From: Acidobacteriota bacterium
GTDB taxonomy: Bacteria > Acidobacteriota > Terriglobia > Acidiferrales > UBA7541
DNA: 64,000 nt
Assembly (NCBI GenBank): GCA_021324935.1
Contig: JAJPIE010000067.1
Coordinates: forward strand, 1-64,000
Reading direction: 5' to 3'
Position 1 is the first letter of the stretch, and the number at the start of each line of letters is the position of its first letter. The notes beneath the pieces were generated by a model, which was given only the letters and a program-made list of their open reading frames with translations, did not search any database and had not been told where the DNA came from. Both the position numbers and the translations under genes were made by a program. Of this stretch, positions 44,067-53,873 are shown piece after piece.

Positions 44067-44924
44067 CTACCGCGGCAATGCCGGCTTCCCCGCATTCACC
44101 CACGCTGTCATCCAGTAGGAGCCCACATCGGTCGCGGCATCCGAAAGTTGCCGGATCAGCGATGCCGCGGTCAAATTGTAAAACCGGTCGTAATACTCGT
44201 CCGTATACGAGGTCAGCCCCTTCTTGGCGTGACGATCCGCGAGCAATATCGATTCCACCAGACTGTGCGCTTCCAGGCATGCTTCAAACGCATAGTCCGT
44301 CGGGTCGCTGACGAAAAACGCGTCGCGCGGACTCAGAGGGAAAAACGACCCATATCGCGCTATCAGCACATTGTTGAACCGGTCGTTCACGTCATTCTGC
44401 CCCGTCAGCCGCCCGTCGAAATTTTCCGTCGTGTTGAAGGGGTCGTGCGCCTCGGCCACGAAGTTCGCCAGGAATGCCGCGTCCATCTTCGCCTGTTCCC
44501 ATTTTCCGGCGCGAAAATCTTCCGTCAGCTTCTCGCTGTAAACCCCGATCTGCCATGGCAACACCCCGGTCGACAATATCTTCGACTTCCCGTACTTCTC
44601 GATCGCCGCTTTATAGTTGCGCGGCAGCGCTTCAAACGGAAACTTTCCGTACTTGTCCAATTCGACGAAATGGTTGTTACGCTCCCAGGGATGCTCGTCA
44701 ATCAATCCCAGCGGGTCGTCCACATGGTCGATCAGGAATTTTCGGTTGTTCTCAAAAAACGGCCGGAGTTCGTTCGGGACCGTGTCCACCGCGCGATTTA
44801 TGATCAGCTTTTGCGCATTCTCTCCCCAGGCTAGCGCTCGCCCCGGCGACAATAGGCAGCCCAGGAGCAAGACCGCAACTATCGCCGCCGCTCTGCTGTA
44901 CCAGAAATCGCGATGCCATTGCAT
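44067..44924 (-). CDS. secreted zinc phospholipase C / S1-P1 nuclease-like protein
   Basis: This is 285 residues. The signal peptide ends around RALA and the mature protein begins WGENAQKLIINRAVDTVP, the Trp-start layout of zinc phospholipase C and S1/P1 nucleases, where the N-terminal Trp and His/Asp residues bind three zincs. Candidate ligands follow at DEHPWERNNHF, AEAHDPFN and LEAHSLVES. The first conserved His of the Trp-x-x-x-H type appears to be absent or moved, so activity is uncertain. It is 10 bases downstream of the permease gene. Confidence 0.6.
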   Translation of the reverse strand: MQWHRDFWYSRAAAIVAVLLLGCLLSPGRALAWGENAQKLIINRAVDTVPNELRPFFENNRKFLIDHVDDPLGLIDEHPWERNNHFVELDKYGKFPFEALPRNYKAAIEKYGKSKILSTGVLPWQIGVYSEKLTEDFRAGKWEQAKMDAAFLANFVAEAHDPFNTTENFDGRLTGQNDVNDRFNNVLIARYGSFFPLSPRDAFFVSDPTDYAFEACLEAHSLVESILLADRHAKKGLTSYTDEYYDRFYNLTAASLIRQLSDAATDVGSYWMTAWVNAGKPALPR

Positions 44925-44934
44925 GCCAGAAAGT

Positions 44935-46443
44935 TTAAACCTTTGGGGCGGGATTCAGCGCGCTCCGATGACGGCTATACGCAAAGTAAATCACAAGTCC
45001 GATAATCAGCCACACAAAAAAACGGATCCAGTTCTCCAGCGTCAGGCTCGCCATCAGCAGCACGCAGGTCACAATCGAAAGCCAGGGCAGCAGCGGCACC
45101 AGCGGCACACGGAACCCGCGCGCGCGGTCGGGTTGCGTCTTGCGCAGCACCAGTACGGCGATCGCCACCAGCACAAACGCGAACAGCGTCCCGATATTCG
45201 AAAGATCCGCCAGCGTCCCGATATCGAAAATGCCTGCCGGAATCCCCACCACAAACCCCGCAATCCACGTCGCGAAGTGCGGCGTCCGGAAGCGCGCGTG
45301 TACTTTTGAAAATGCAGAGGGCAGCAGCCCGTCCCGCGACATCGCGAACCACACCCGCGCTTGCCCGTACTGATACACCAGCAGGGAAGAGATCATTCCC
45401 ATCAGCGCGCCGATGGTCACCCATCGTTGCAGGCGATCCAGTCCGATGTTGTGCAGCGCCGTGGCCACCGGCGCCGCATCACCCTTGAAGATATGGTAGG
45501 GCTGGATTCCTGTCAGCACCACGGCCACGCCTACGTAGAGCGCCGCGCAGATCAGCAACGACGTCATGATCCCCAGCGGCAGGTCCCGCTTTGGGTTGCG
45601 GCACTCCTCCGCCGCGGTCGATACGGAGTCAAACCCGATGTAGCTGAAAAACACGATCGCCCCGCCCGTCAAAATTCCCTGAAACCCATTTGGTGCGAAC
45701 GGCTTCCAGTTGATGGGCTTGATATATTTGGACGCGAATAGAATGAAGACAAAAATGGCCACCAGTTTCACGCCCACCATGATGCTGTTCGACGTCGCGG
45801 ACTCCTTGATCCCCGTCACCAGCAGCACGGTCAGCAACATCACAATCAGGAACCCGATCAGATTGAAGTGCGGCAGCCACCCCGTTCCCGGCTGATACGC
45901 TGGCGTGCTCAACGTCTCCGGCAGTTGAATCCCGAATGTGCCGAGCAGGCTATTCACATACGCGGAAAAGCCCACCGCCACGGCCATGTTCGACACGGCG
46001 TATTCCAGAATCAGGTCCCAGCCGATGATCCATGCAACCAGCTCGCCCATCGTTGCATACGTGTAGGTGTACGCGCTTCCCGCAATTGGGATCATGGACG
46101 CGAGTTCCGCGTAGCAAAGGCCCGCAAACCCGCACACGACCGCCACCATGAAAAAGGAGATTGCTATGGCTGGCCCGGCTCCCGGGCGGCCTGCGGCGCC
46201 GAGGGCATGACTCCCGTGCAGCAAGACGTCCAGCACCGGCGCCTTCATCAGGGAGGGTACCAATACCTCTTCTCCCGCCGCCGCCGTGCCCGTCAGTACA
46301 AATATTCCCGTGCCGATGATCGCGCCAATGCCCAGCGCTGTCAGGCTGATCCATCCGAGGGTTTTCTTTAGTCGGCGTTCTGGGTGTTCTGCGTCTGCGA
46401 TCAGTTGATCGATGTTCTTACACCGGAAAAGTTGTGGGTCCAC
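44935..46443 (-). CDS. APC-superfamily amino-acid permease
   Basis: This is 502 residues from a GTG with GGAGAG seven bases before; an upstream in-frame start lacks a site. A short cytoplasmic N-terminus (CKNIDQLIADAEHPERRLKKTLG) precedes about twelve membrane spans, the first carrying the ALGIGAIIGTGIFVLTG substrate-loop motif. The overall sequence is like cationic or YfnA-type amino-acid transporters, with a glycine/serine-rich insertion after span 1. It moves an amino acid with protons across the inner membrane. Confidence 0.9.
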   Translation of the reverse strand: MDPQLFRCKNIDQLIADAEHPERRLKKTLGWISLTALGIGAIIGTGIFVLTGTAAAGEEVLVPSLMKAPVLDVLLHGSHALGAAGRPGAGPAIAISFFMVAVVCGFAGLCYAELASMIPIAGSAYTYTYATMGELVAWIIGWDLILEYAVSNMAVAVGFSAYVNSLLGTFGIQLPETLSTPAYQPGTGWLPHFNLIGFLIVMLLTVLLVTGIKESATSNSIMVGVKLVAIFVFILFASKYIKPINWKPFAPNGFQGILTGGAIVFFSYIGFDSVSTAAEECRNPKRDLPLGIMTSLLICAALYVGVAVVLTGIQPYHIFKGDAAPVATALHNIGLDRLQRWVTIGALMGMISSLLVYQYGQARVWFAMSRDGLLPSAFSKVHARFRTPHFATWIAGFVVGIPAGIFDIGTLADLSNIGTLFAFVLVAIAVLVLRKTQPDRARGFRVPLVPLLPWLSIVTCVLLMASLTLENWIRFFVWLIIGLVIYFAYSRHRSALNPAPKV

Positions 46444-46817
46444 CCATACTCTCCGCTCGCATCCGGGCGCCCCTGCGGCCGAGTATGGGCCGCGCACCCT
46501 GTTTCAGCCCGGATACGCCATGTGGGAATGATGACGCCCCAATCTATCGCGACTTCGCCCCCCGCGCAACTTGTGGCACACGCACGTTTGCCTCCCCTGG
46601 AAGCGACTTTGCTCCTATCGCGAGTCACGCGCTCAACCCTTGAACTTGCGGCTGACACATCGTTTGCGCGTTGTTTGCGCGTTGTTTGCGCCTAGGGTAG
46701 GTCTTACGATCCAGGTGCGCCACGCCGCCGGCATTCTTGCCGGCCTGCCGTCCTCGCACGATCCACCTGCTTGGCCGCCATTTTCGACTGTCTATTTTCG
46801 CCCGTCCGCGCGGCAGC
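46444..46817. repeat. intergenic region with an 11-bp tandem repeat
   Basis: The unit GTTTGCGCGTT is repeated 2.7 times at 46662-46691. Otherwise no gene or familiar element is seen in about 370 bases between two minus-strand genes. Confidence 0.6.
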
Positions 46818-49088
46818 CTACACCTGCTGCAACTGCGCATACCGTTCCACAAACTTCTTCGTCCCGCGCCCGGGAAAACTCACGCTCACCCGCCGGTCAT
46901 CCTCATCGCCTTCCACGCCGACCACCGTCCCTACTCCATACTCTGGATGACGCACCTTCGTTCCGAGCATCGAATCGGCTTGCCCGCCGCGCCTCATCGC
47001 CGGCCGTCCAAACGACGGCGTCGTTGACCGCTCGGTTCTCCGCGGCGCCATTTTCTGCGCCGGCGTCGGCAATCCTCGCACCCGCCGCGTGAACTCCTCC
47101 GCCGAATACGAATACTCCGGATCGGGCTCGTATCGCCGCGTCTCGCCAATCTCCGCCATCGATCCGCGCACCGTCTCCACCAACTCGCTCGGGATTTCGC
47201 TCAAAAACCGCGACGGCAGCGACGCCCGCATCTGCTGCTCGTTTCCAAACACCCGCCGGTAGACCGCGCGCGTCAAGGTCAGCGTCTTCCTCGCCCGCGT
47301 CATTCCCACGTACACCAGTCGCCGCTCTTCCTCGATCCCTTTCTCTTCGTTCAGCGACCGGCTGTGCGGGCAAATTCCATCCTCCATCCCTGTCAGGAAC
47401 ACGTGATCGAACTCCAGCCCCTTCGTGCTATGCAAAGTTATTAGCGTCACGCCCGGTTTTCCCTCGAACGAATCCGCGTCGCTTACCAGTGCCGCCGCGT
47501 CCAGAAAATCCGTGAATGTTTCCCCCGCGTCCATCGCCTCCGCCAGCGCGCGCACCAGTTCTTCCAGGTTCTCGATCCGCGCCACGTCGTCCGGAGTGTT
47601 GCGGTCCTTCAGCATGTCCATGTAGCCGGTCTCTTCCAGCACAAACCGCATGTAATCCGCCGGCTCTTTCGTCGCGTACGCTTCCGCCAGACGCACAATC
47701 AATTCCCGAAACGCACGCAGGGGCGCTACCGCGCGGCTCGACGCCGGATTCGTCATCAGCGATTCCATCGCATCCCAAAACGACAGCGACTCCCTCTGCG
47801 CCGTGTCCCGCAGCGCATCCACGGTCGTTTTCCCGATCCCTCGCGCCGGCACGTTCAGCACCCGCAGCAGCGAAACGTCATCCTCCGGGTGCAGCGCAAG
47901 CCGCACGTACGCCAGCGCGTCCTTCACTTCCGCTCGATTGTAAAAACTGAATCCTCCCACCAGCTTGTAGCGCAACCCGCGCCGCCGGAACGCTTCTTCA
48001 AACGATCGCGACTGGAAGTTCGTCCGGTACTCCACCGCGCAGGTCTGGTCCGCATCGTCGCTCAAAAGTCTCTCAAGCTCCCCGGCAACGAACTCCGCCT
48101 CCGCCTGCGCGTCCCGCGCCTCGAAATACCGCAGCCTGCCGCCCGCTTCGTTCTGCGCGCGCAGCGTCTTGCCCAGCCGGTCCGGATTGTTCGCCACCAC
48201 TGCGCCCGCCGCATCCAGAATCGTCTGCGTCGACCGGTAATTCCGCTCCAGCCGGATCACCTTCGCGGCGGGGAAGTCCTGCGAAAAGCTCAGCAGAATC
48301 GAAACATCCGCTCCGCGCCACCGGTAAATCGACTGGTCCTCGTCGCCCACCACGCACACGTTCTGCCGCTCGTTGGTCAGCAATCGCAGCAGGTCGTATT
48401 GCACGCGATTCGTGTCCTGATATTCGTCCACGTGCAGGTATGCAAACCGCTTCCGCCACCGCTCCCGCACCTGCGGCTCCTCACGCAGCAAGCGCGCCGA
48501 TCGCAGCAGCAGGTCGTCGAAATCCACCGCGTTGCTCTGTTTCAGCAGTTGCTCGTACCCGGCATAAATGTCCGCCACTTTCCTCGTGTCCGGTCCGAAC
48601 GCCTCCGCGCGCACCTGCTCCGGCGTCTGCGCGTGGTTCTTGGCATAGCTGATCCGGCCCAGCACGTTCCGCGGTGTCAGTCCGTCCTCGTCGATCTTCA
48701 ATTTCGCCATCGCCAGTTTCACGGCCGCAAGCTGGTCGTCGTCGTCGTAAATCGCAAAATCCTTGGGAAGTCCCGCGCTCGCCGCTTCCCGGCGCAGCAG
48801 CCTCGCGCACAGGGAATGAAACGTCGAAATCCATGGCCGCTCCGGCGGCACGCCCGCGCGCAGCAGCAGGTCCGTCACGCGCGATTGCATCTCTTCCGCG
48901 GCCTTATTCGTGAACGTCACCGCCAGGATCGTTTCCGCTGGCATCCCTTTGGTGATCAGATTCGCCATTCGAAAGGTAATCGCGCGCGTCTTTCCGGTCC
49001 CTGCGCCCGCTAGGATCAATACGGGCCCTTCAGTCGTTTCCGCCGCCAGCCGCTGTTCCGGGTTTAATTGTTCGAGCAGGTTTTCCAT
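46818..49088 (-). CDS. UvrD/PcrA-type superfamily 1 DNA helicase
   Basis: This is 756 residues from the ATG MENLLEQLNPEQ. Motif I is LAGAGTGKT (27-34), then TNKAAEEMQ, Walker B with VDEYQDTN, GDEDQSIYRWRGA, the motif IV RNYRS and the late LITLHSTKGLEF and YVGMTRAR segments. The 3'-5' helicase acts in repair and in clearing stalled forks or polymerase. The C-terminus carries a Tudor-like tail (GTKVRHPEYGVGTVVGVEGDEDD), as in PcrA, which binds RNA polymerase. Confidence 0.95.
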   Translation of the reverse strand: MENLLEQLNPEQRLAAETTEGPVLILAGAGTGKTRAITFRMANLITKGMPAETILAVTFTNKAAEEMQSRVTDLLLRAGVPPERPWISTFHSLCARLLRREAASAGLPKDFAIYDDDDQLAAVKLAMAKLKIDEDGLTPRNVLGRISYAKNHAQTPEQVRAEAFGPDTRKVADIYAGYEQLLKQSNAVDFDDLLLRSARLLREEPQVRERWRKRFAYLHVDEYQDTNRVQYDLLRLLTNERQNVCVVGDEDQSIYRWRGADVSILLSFSQDFPAAKVIRLERNYRSTQTILDAAGAVVANNPDRLGKTLRAQNEAGGRLRYFEARDAQAEAEFVAGELERLLSDDADQTCAVEYRTNFQSRSFEEAFRRRGLRYKLVGGFSFYNRAEVKDALAYVRLALHPEDDVSLLRVLNVPARGIGKTTVDALRDTAQRESLSFWDAMESLMTNPASSRAVAPLRAFRELIVRLAEAYATKEPADYMRFVLEETGYMDMLKDRNTPDDVARIENLEELVRALAEAMDAGETFTDFLDAAALVSDADSFEGKPGVTLITLHSTKGLEFDHVFLTGMEDGICPHSRSLNEEKGIEEERRLVYVGMTRARKTLTLTRAVYRRVFGNEQQMRASLPSRFLSEIPSELVETVRGSMAEIGETRRYEPDPEYSYSAEEFTRRVRGLPTPAQKMAPRRTERSTTPSFGRPAMRRGGQADSMLGTKVRHPEYGVGTVVGVEGDEDDRRVSVSFPGRGTKKFVERYAQLQQV

Positions 49089-49175
49089 GAATTCCAATAT
49101 TTCAAAAAAGTTTTCGCACACCCATGGTAGCCGACGCCGCCGAAGCGGGCAAATCACGTTCCCACAAACGAATTG

Positions 49176-49826
49176 TTAATTGTTGGATTCCTGGCTGAAT
49201 CCGATATCGAAATACAAAATCGCCTGCTTGGTCGTCATGCGTTCCAGATCCGGAATATACAAGCGCGCATTCTCCAGTAAATCCCATTCGCTGCGTACAT
49301 CGAAATACACCAGCCCCTCCATCGTGCTGTGCGGCGCAATCACCGGCGATGGCAGCGCCGCGTTCTGGCAATCGTCGCGCAATTCTTCCCACTTTTTGTC
49401 TCGCGTCGGTTTCGCATGGGATGTCGGCAAAGGAATCGGGCTCCTGCGGATTGTAGGATCTTTCTGGTGATTCTCCAGCAACACCGCGTCTGCAACGTCG
49501 TCCGCATTCAGCGGTTCCAGTTCCTGCTTATTGTCTTCGTCCAGTTGCACCACCAGCCGGATCCGCCCGCGATTCAATCGGATCGGCTCGTCATTGTCGT
49601 TTCGAATTGTCAGATGGATTGCCAGGACTCCGCCCGTGTACGGATTTTTCTTCGGGAATTTGCCATGGTACCTGCCCGCGGATGTCCACGGGTCCACGCC
49701 TATGGTCACGCCTTCATGCGAATCCACGATCGACGTTCGCATCGGCGCGCTCTGTTGCTGGCCGCTCGCCTCTCGGGCGCCGCACAACCCCGCCACCACC
49801 ATGGACCAAGCCAGGATTTTTCTCAT
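49176..49826 (-). CDS. exported protein of unknown function
   Basis: This is 216 residues from the ATG MRKILAWSMVVAG, which begins a signal peptide; a second ATG eight codons earlier is possible. The mature part is beta-rich and includes AIHLTIRNDNDEPIRLNRGRI and GLVYFDVRSEWDLLENARLYIPD, similar in feel to carboxypeptidase-regulatory or immunoglobulin-like domains. No motif is recognised. Likely periplasmic. Confidence 0.6.
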   Translation of the reverse strand: MRKILAWSMVVAGLCGAREASGQQQSAPMRTSIVDSHEGVTIGVDPWTSAGRYHGKFPKKNPYTGGVLAIHLTIRNDNDEPIRLNRGRIRLVVQLDEDNKQELEPLNADDVADAVLLENHQKDPTIRRSPIPLPTSHAKPTRDKKWEELRDDCQNAALPSPVIAPHSTMEGLVYFDVRSEWDLLENARLYIPDLERMTTKQAILYFDIGFSQESNN

Positions 49827-50065
49827 CGGGCTATAATAAACTGTTTGCATCCTGAGGCCTTCGATTCTTTCAGCGGGGGCGGGGTTGCTCCCCGGCTGTG
49901 GCACAGGCACTCTTGCCTGTGCAGCCTGGCTGCCTGCAACCAACTGAAATTCTCTCAGCTCGCTGTTGCAGCAGGGGAAGTCAGATAAGAGCTTTATCAG
50001 GGCCAAGGTGCGAAGTCCTTGCTGCCCACAATACAGCAATCCGGTTAGTATCGGAGTCACATCGA
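49827..50065. repeat. divergent gap before waaA with a GCACAGGC palindrome
   Basis: A clear GGCACAGGCACTCTTGCCTG palindrome lies at 49900-49922. Nothing else is recognised between the divergent genes. Confidence 0.55.
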
Positions 50066-51424
50066 GTGTACTTTCTCTACAGCTTTCTGATGGGCCTCGC
50101 CGCCCTGCTGACGTCGCCCTATTGGCTCGTCCAGGGCCTTCGTCACGGCAAATATCTCTCGAATCTCACCCAACGTCTCGGCTTTTCCATTCCCGCCCTC
50201 GAGAAACTCCCCGCCAATCGCCCCGGCGCCATCTGGATTCACGCCGTCTCCGTTGGTGAAGCCCTTTCCGCCGTCACCCTCGCCAAACGCCTCAAAGACA
50301 CCTATCCCCAGCTTCCACTGGTCATCTCCACCACCACCCTCACCGGATTTGCTTTGGCCAAGGAACACATGCCCTTCGCCGATGCCGTCATCTATTTCCC
50401 CCTCGACTGGGTCTTCTGCGTTCGCCGCGTCCTCGACGCCGTCAAGCCTGCCCTCGTCGTCATCCTCGAAACCGAAATCTGGCCCAACTTCCTGCGCGAA
50501 GCCGCCAGCCGCAATATTCCCGTTCTCTTCGTCAGCGGCCGCATCTCCGATCGTTCCTTTGCTCGCTGGCAAAGCTACCTCGGCGCTTTCGGCTTCTATC
50601 TAAAACCCTTGCTTTCGTCCGCGCTCTCCAGCGTCACCGCGTTTCTCATGCAGACGCAACAAGACGCTGACCGCGTCAAGGCCCTCGGCGCTCCTGCCGA
50701 TCGCGTGCTCGTCAGCGGGAACCTGAAATATGACCAGCAGCTCCCCGCTCCCACGCCGCTCGCCCAGTGGCTTGAGGCAGAGTGCCAGCGCCGCAATCGT
50801 CGTCCACTGATCGTGGCGGGCAGTGTCGTCGCCACCGAAGAACCCCTCGCACTCATCGCTTTCGGCGTCGTCCAGGGCGATTTTCCCAAGGCTCTCCTCG
50901 TGCTTGCCCCGCGCAAACCCGAACGTTTCTCCGCCGCCGCTGATTTCATCGAAGAATCTCATCGCAAATTCGTTCGCCGTTCCGAGCTTGCTCTCCCCGG
51001 CCCCGGCGCCAGCCCAAACGGCAACCAGAATTCCATTCCTGATGATGCCTCTGTCCTTCTCCTTGATTCCATCGGCGAGCTTGCTTCTCTCTATCGCCTC
51101 GCCGACGGTGTCTTTGTCGGCGGCTCGCTCGTCAATTCCGGCGGCCACAACATTCTCGAACCCGCCGCTTTCGGCAAAGTCCCGGTTTTCGGGCCTTCGA
51201 TGGAAAATTTCGCCTCCGTGGCTGCGCGCTTTGTGGAATCGCAAGCCGCTATTCAGGTCGAAAGCCCGGAGGACGCCGGTGTCGAAATGATCCACCTGCT
51301 CAAGGACTCCGAAAAAATGCAGCGCATGGGCGACGCCGCGAAACAACTCGTCGAGACCAGCCGCGGTGCCCTCGATCGCGCCGTGGCAGAAATCTCCAGA
51401 CACCTTGGTGGTCTCGCGAAATGA
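50066..51424 (+). CDS. waaA: KDO transferase WaaA/KdtA
   Basis: This is 452 residues from a GTG with GGAG ten bases before. It adds KDO to lipid IVA on the inner membrane's inner face. An N-terminal hydrophobic anchor (LYSFLMGLAALLTSPYW) precedes the GT-B fold; the proposed base lies in AVSVGEALS (Glu65), and the second half has VFVGGSLVNSGGHNILEPAA with its conserved His/Glu. Its stop overlaps lpxK as ATGA, the first of three such couplings in this operon. Confidence 0.93.
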   Translation: MYFLYSFLMGLAALLTSPYWLVQGLRHGKYLSNLTQRLGFSIPALEKLPANRPGAIWIHAVSVGEALSAVTLAKRLKDTYPQLPLVISTTTLTGFALAKEHMPFADAVIYFPLDWVFCVRRVLDAVKPALVVILETEIWPNFLREAASRNIPVLFVSGRISDRSFARWQSYLGAFGFYLKPLLSSALSSVTAFLMQTQQDADRVKALGAPADRVLVSGNLKYDQQLPAPTPLAQWLEAECQRRNRRPLIVAGSVVATEEPLALIAFGVVQGDFPKALLVLAPRKPERFSAAADFIEESHRKFVRRSELALPGPGASPNGNQNSIPDDASVLLLDSIGELASLYRLADGVFVGGSLVNSGGHNILEPAAFGKVPVFGPSMENFASVAARFVESQAAIQVESPEDAGVEMIHLLKDSEKMQRMGDAAKQLVETSRGALDRAVAEISRHLGGLAK

Positions 51425-52419
51425 ATCTTCCGCCGTGGCTGCGCCTGCTCCTCTGGCCGCTTTCGGTGCTCTATGGCGATCTCACCCGCCTCCGCGTCTG
51501 GCTCTACGAAAAGGGTTACCTTCAACCGAAGCGCCTCACTCGCCCGGTCGTCAGCGTCGGCAATCTCACCGTTGGCGGTACCGGCAAGACTCCCATGGTC
51601 ATCTGGCTCGCCGAAAAATTTCTCGCCGAAGGAAAGCGCCTCGCCATTCTCTCCCGCGGCTACAAAGGTTCCTCCGGCACCAGCGACGAAATCGAACTCA
51701 TGAAATTCCGCCTCCAGAATCGCGCTCTCTTCGGTGTGGGCCCGGATCGCTACGCCCAAGGCAAGCAACTCGAATCCGCCGTGGACCTCTTCCTTCTCGA
51801 CGACGGCTTCCAGCACCTTCCGCTTGCCCGCGACGTCAACATCCTCCTTCTCGACGCCTCGCAGCCCCTCAACCGCCAGCTCCTTCTCCCGGCCGGACCG
51901 CTGCGCGAGCCCCTCTCTGCCATGCAGCGCGCCGATATTCTCGTCCTCACGCGCGCCGAAACCTCCCCGCAGACCCAGGCGGCCGTCGCCATACTTCAAA
52001 ACTTTCCTGTCTTTTCCGCTTCCACCCGCCTGCTTGGCTTTCGCCGCCTCGGCGCTGGCATTCAGACCCTGGCGGCCGCCGAAATCGGCGCCGGTCCCTT
52101 CTATGCCTTCTGCGGCATCGGCAACCCTCGCGCCTTTTTTCAGGACCTGAAAAACTGGAATCTTCCCCTCGCCCTTGCCAGCGAATTTCCCGACCACCAC
52201 CGTTACGATCAGCGCGATGCCGACGAACTTCAGGCCGCCGCCCGTGCCGCCGGCGTCAAAGCCTTCCTCACCACCGAAAAAGACGCGCAAAATTTGGCTG
52301 GACTCGCCTTCAACGAGTTTCCGGTTTTCCTCGTCATCATCGATCTCGAAATCTCCCAGCAAGATGCTTTCCTCGCCGCCATCCATTCCGCACTTGATGC
52401 CAGGAGCGCCGCGGCATGA
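51421..52419 (+). CDS. lpxK: tetraacyldisaccharide 4'-kinase LpxK
   Basis: This is 332 residues. It phosphorylates the 4' position of the lipid A precursor. An N-terminal membrane-associated segment is followed by VGNLTVGGTGKTP with the P-loop (51-58) and LLDDGFQHLPLARDVNILLLDA. It overlaps waaA by ATGA and waaF the same way, so lipid A and core genes are co-translated. Confidence 0.95.
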   Translation: MNLPPWLRLLLWPLSVLYGDLTRLRVWLYEKGYLQPKRLTRPVVSVGNLTVGGTGKTPMVIWLAEKFLAEGKRLAILSRGYKGSSGTSDEIELMKFRLQNRALFGVGPDRYAQGKQLESAVDLFLLDDGFQHLPLARDVNILLLDASQPLNRQLLLPAGPLREPLSAMQRADILVLTRAETSPQTQAAVAILQNFPVFSASTRLLGFRRLGAGIQTLAAAEIGAGPFYAFCGIGNPRAFFQDLKNWNLPLALASEFPDHHRYDQRDADELQAAARAAGVKAFLTTEKDAQNLAGLAFNEFPVFLVIIDLEISQQDAFLAAIHSALDARSAAA

Positions 52420-53456
52420 ACATCCTGATTCGCGCCACAAACTGGGTCGGCGACGCCATACTCGCTTTGCCCGCCATTCGCGCCGTTCGTCAGCGCCATC
52501 CCGAAGCGCGCATCAGCATTGTCGCCCGCCCTTACGTCGCGGACATTTATCGCGATCAGCAAGTCTCCGACGAGCTTATCCCCTACGATTCCAATCGCGA
52601 ACATCACGGCTGGCCCGGCCGCGAAAAGCTCATTTGGGAACTCCGCGCCCGCAAATTTGACGTAGCTCTTCTTCTCCAGAACGCCTTCGACGCCGCCTGG
52701 CTTGCCTGGCGCGCGCAAATCCCCGAACGCATCGGCTACGCCCGCGACGCACGCGGCCTGCTCCTCACCAAAGCCATTCGCGTTCCCAAGCCCGGCGAAA
52801 TTCCCGCCCACGAAAAGTTCTACTATCTCGAACTCCTCCGCCGCGCCGGCTGGCTCGACCAGCTACCGGACGTTCCACACATCTCTCTCGAAGTTTCCGG
52901 CGCTGCCCGCTGGCGCGCGCTGGAAATCCTCCTCGAAGCGGGCGCGCGCCCCCATGCGCTCCGCATTGCCGTCGCTGCCGGCGCCTCCTACGGCTCCGCC
53001 AAATGCTGGCCTCCCGAACGTTTTGCCGCGGCGCTCGGTGCCTTCCTCGTGCAGCGCGACGCCGACGTCATCCTTTTCGGCACTCCAGCCGAACACCCCG
53101 TCTCCGCCGCCATCGCTGCCAATCTCCCCAAGCCTCCCATCGACCTCACCGGCAAAACCTCCATCGCCGATCTTCCCGCGCTTCTCTCCCAATGCCATCT
53201 CTTTCTCGGCAACGATTCCGGAGCCATGCACGTTGCCGCCGCCGTGGGTCTTCCCGTTGTTGCCATCTTCGGCCCCACCGATCCTCGCGGCACCTCGCCC
53301 GTCACCCCGCGCGCCTCCCTCGTCCAGCAAAAGCCCTATTGCAGCCCCTGTTTCCTCCGCCGCTGCCCCACCGATCATCGCTGCATGACCGCCGTCACTC
53401 CTCCCATGGTCGAATCCGTCCTCTCCTCCCTCGCTCAGGAGGTGCACCCTGCCTAA
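52416..53456 (+). CDS. waaF: ADP-heptose:LPS heptosyltransferase II
   Basis: This is 346 residues of the GT9 family. It adds the second heptose to the inner core. The start IRATNWVGDAILALPAIRAV, the middle AAGASYGSAKCWPPERFAA and the late FLGNDSGAMHVAAAVGLPVVAIFG are typical. Closeness to waaC-like sequence and to the operon order support WaaF rather than WaaC. Its start overlaps lpxK by ATGA. Confidence 0.92.
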   Translation: MNILIRATNWVGDAILALPAIRAVRQRHPEARISIVARPYVADIYRDQQVSDELIPYDSNREHHGWPGREKLIWELRARKFDVALLLQNAFDAAWLAWRAQIPERIGYARDARGLLLTKAIRVPKPGEIPAHEKFYYLELLRRAGWLDQLPDVPHISLEVSGAARWRALEILLEAGARPHALRIAVAAGASYGSAKCWPPERFAAALGAFLVQRDADVILFGTPAEHPVSAAIAANLPKPPIDLTGKTSIADLPALLSQCHLFLGNDSGAMHVAAAVGLPVVAIFGPTDPRGTSPVTPRASLVQQKPYCSPCFLRRCPTDHRCMTAVTPPMVESVLSSLAQEVHPA

Positions 53457-53873
53457 CAGCGACTGGACGAGGTTTACCGGATGGAACAAGTGGCGAGTGA
53501 CAAGTGTCGAATGGCGAGGAGTAAGCAGAGACCTGCTTGAGACCGGGCCGAAATTTGAGGTTTCCAACTCAGATATTTCTGACCGTTCGCGAATGGTCGC
53601 CCCCATTCTTGCCTGCCCCGGCCGCGGTCGTCGTCGATTGCAGCCTTTGTTTGGTTCTTCGCCTCTGGACGCTCGCCCCCTTTCATCTGCCTGTGTAACC
53701 TCCAGAGGTATTCCGCGCGTTGCGCCCTGCAATTTTCCATTTCCTATTTTCTATTTTCGCCCCCTCTTCCTTGCCGCTCCTCACTCGCCACTCGCCACTG
53801 CCTTTTTGCTCCCCGCCTTGAATACTCCCCGCTGTTCCCGTATGTTTCCCCTTAACCCATTCAAGGACCCTTC
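53457..53873. other. 417-base gap in the LPS gene cluster, no gene seen
   Basis: No convincing frame is present. The right half contains simple-sequence words (TTTCCATTTCCTATTTTCTA near 53736 and CTCACTCGCCACTCGCCACT near 53784) that recur at 56535 and 63306. It separates the waaA-lpxK-waaF and hldE1-hldE2-waaC groups, so a separate promoter for the second group likely lies here; none was recognised. Confidence 0.45.

Noticed and set aside
46662..46691. possible CRISPR array
   Set aside because: Units are 11 bp, head to tail, with no spacers, and there are no cas genes in the window.
48073..49013. several frames over the UvrD helicase on both strands
   Set aside because: All are shadows of the helicase, whose motifs I, II and VI are intact in one frame.
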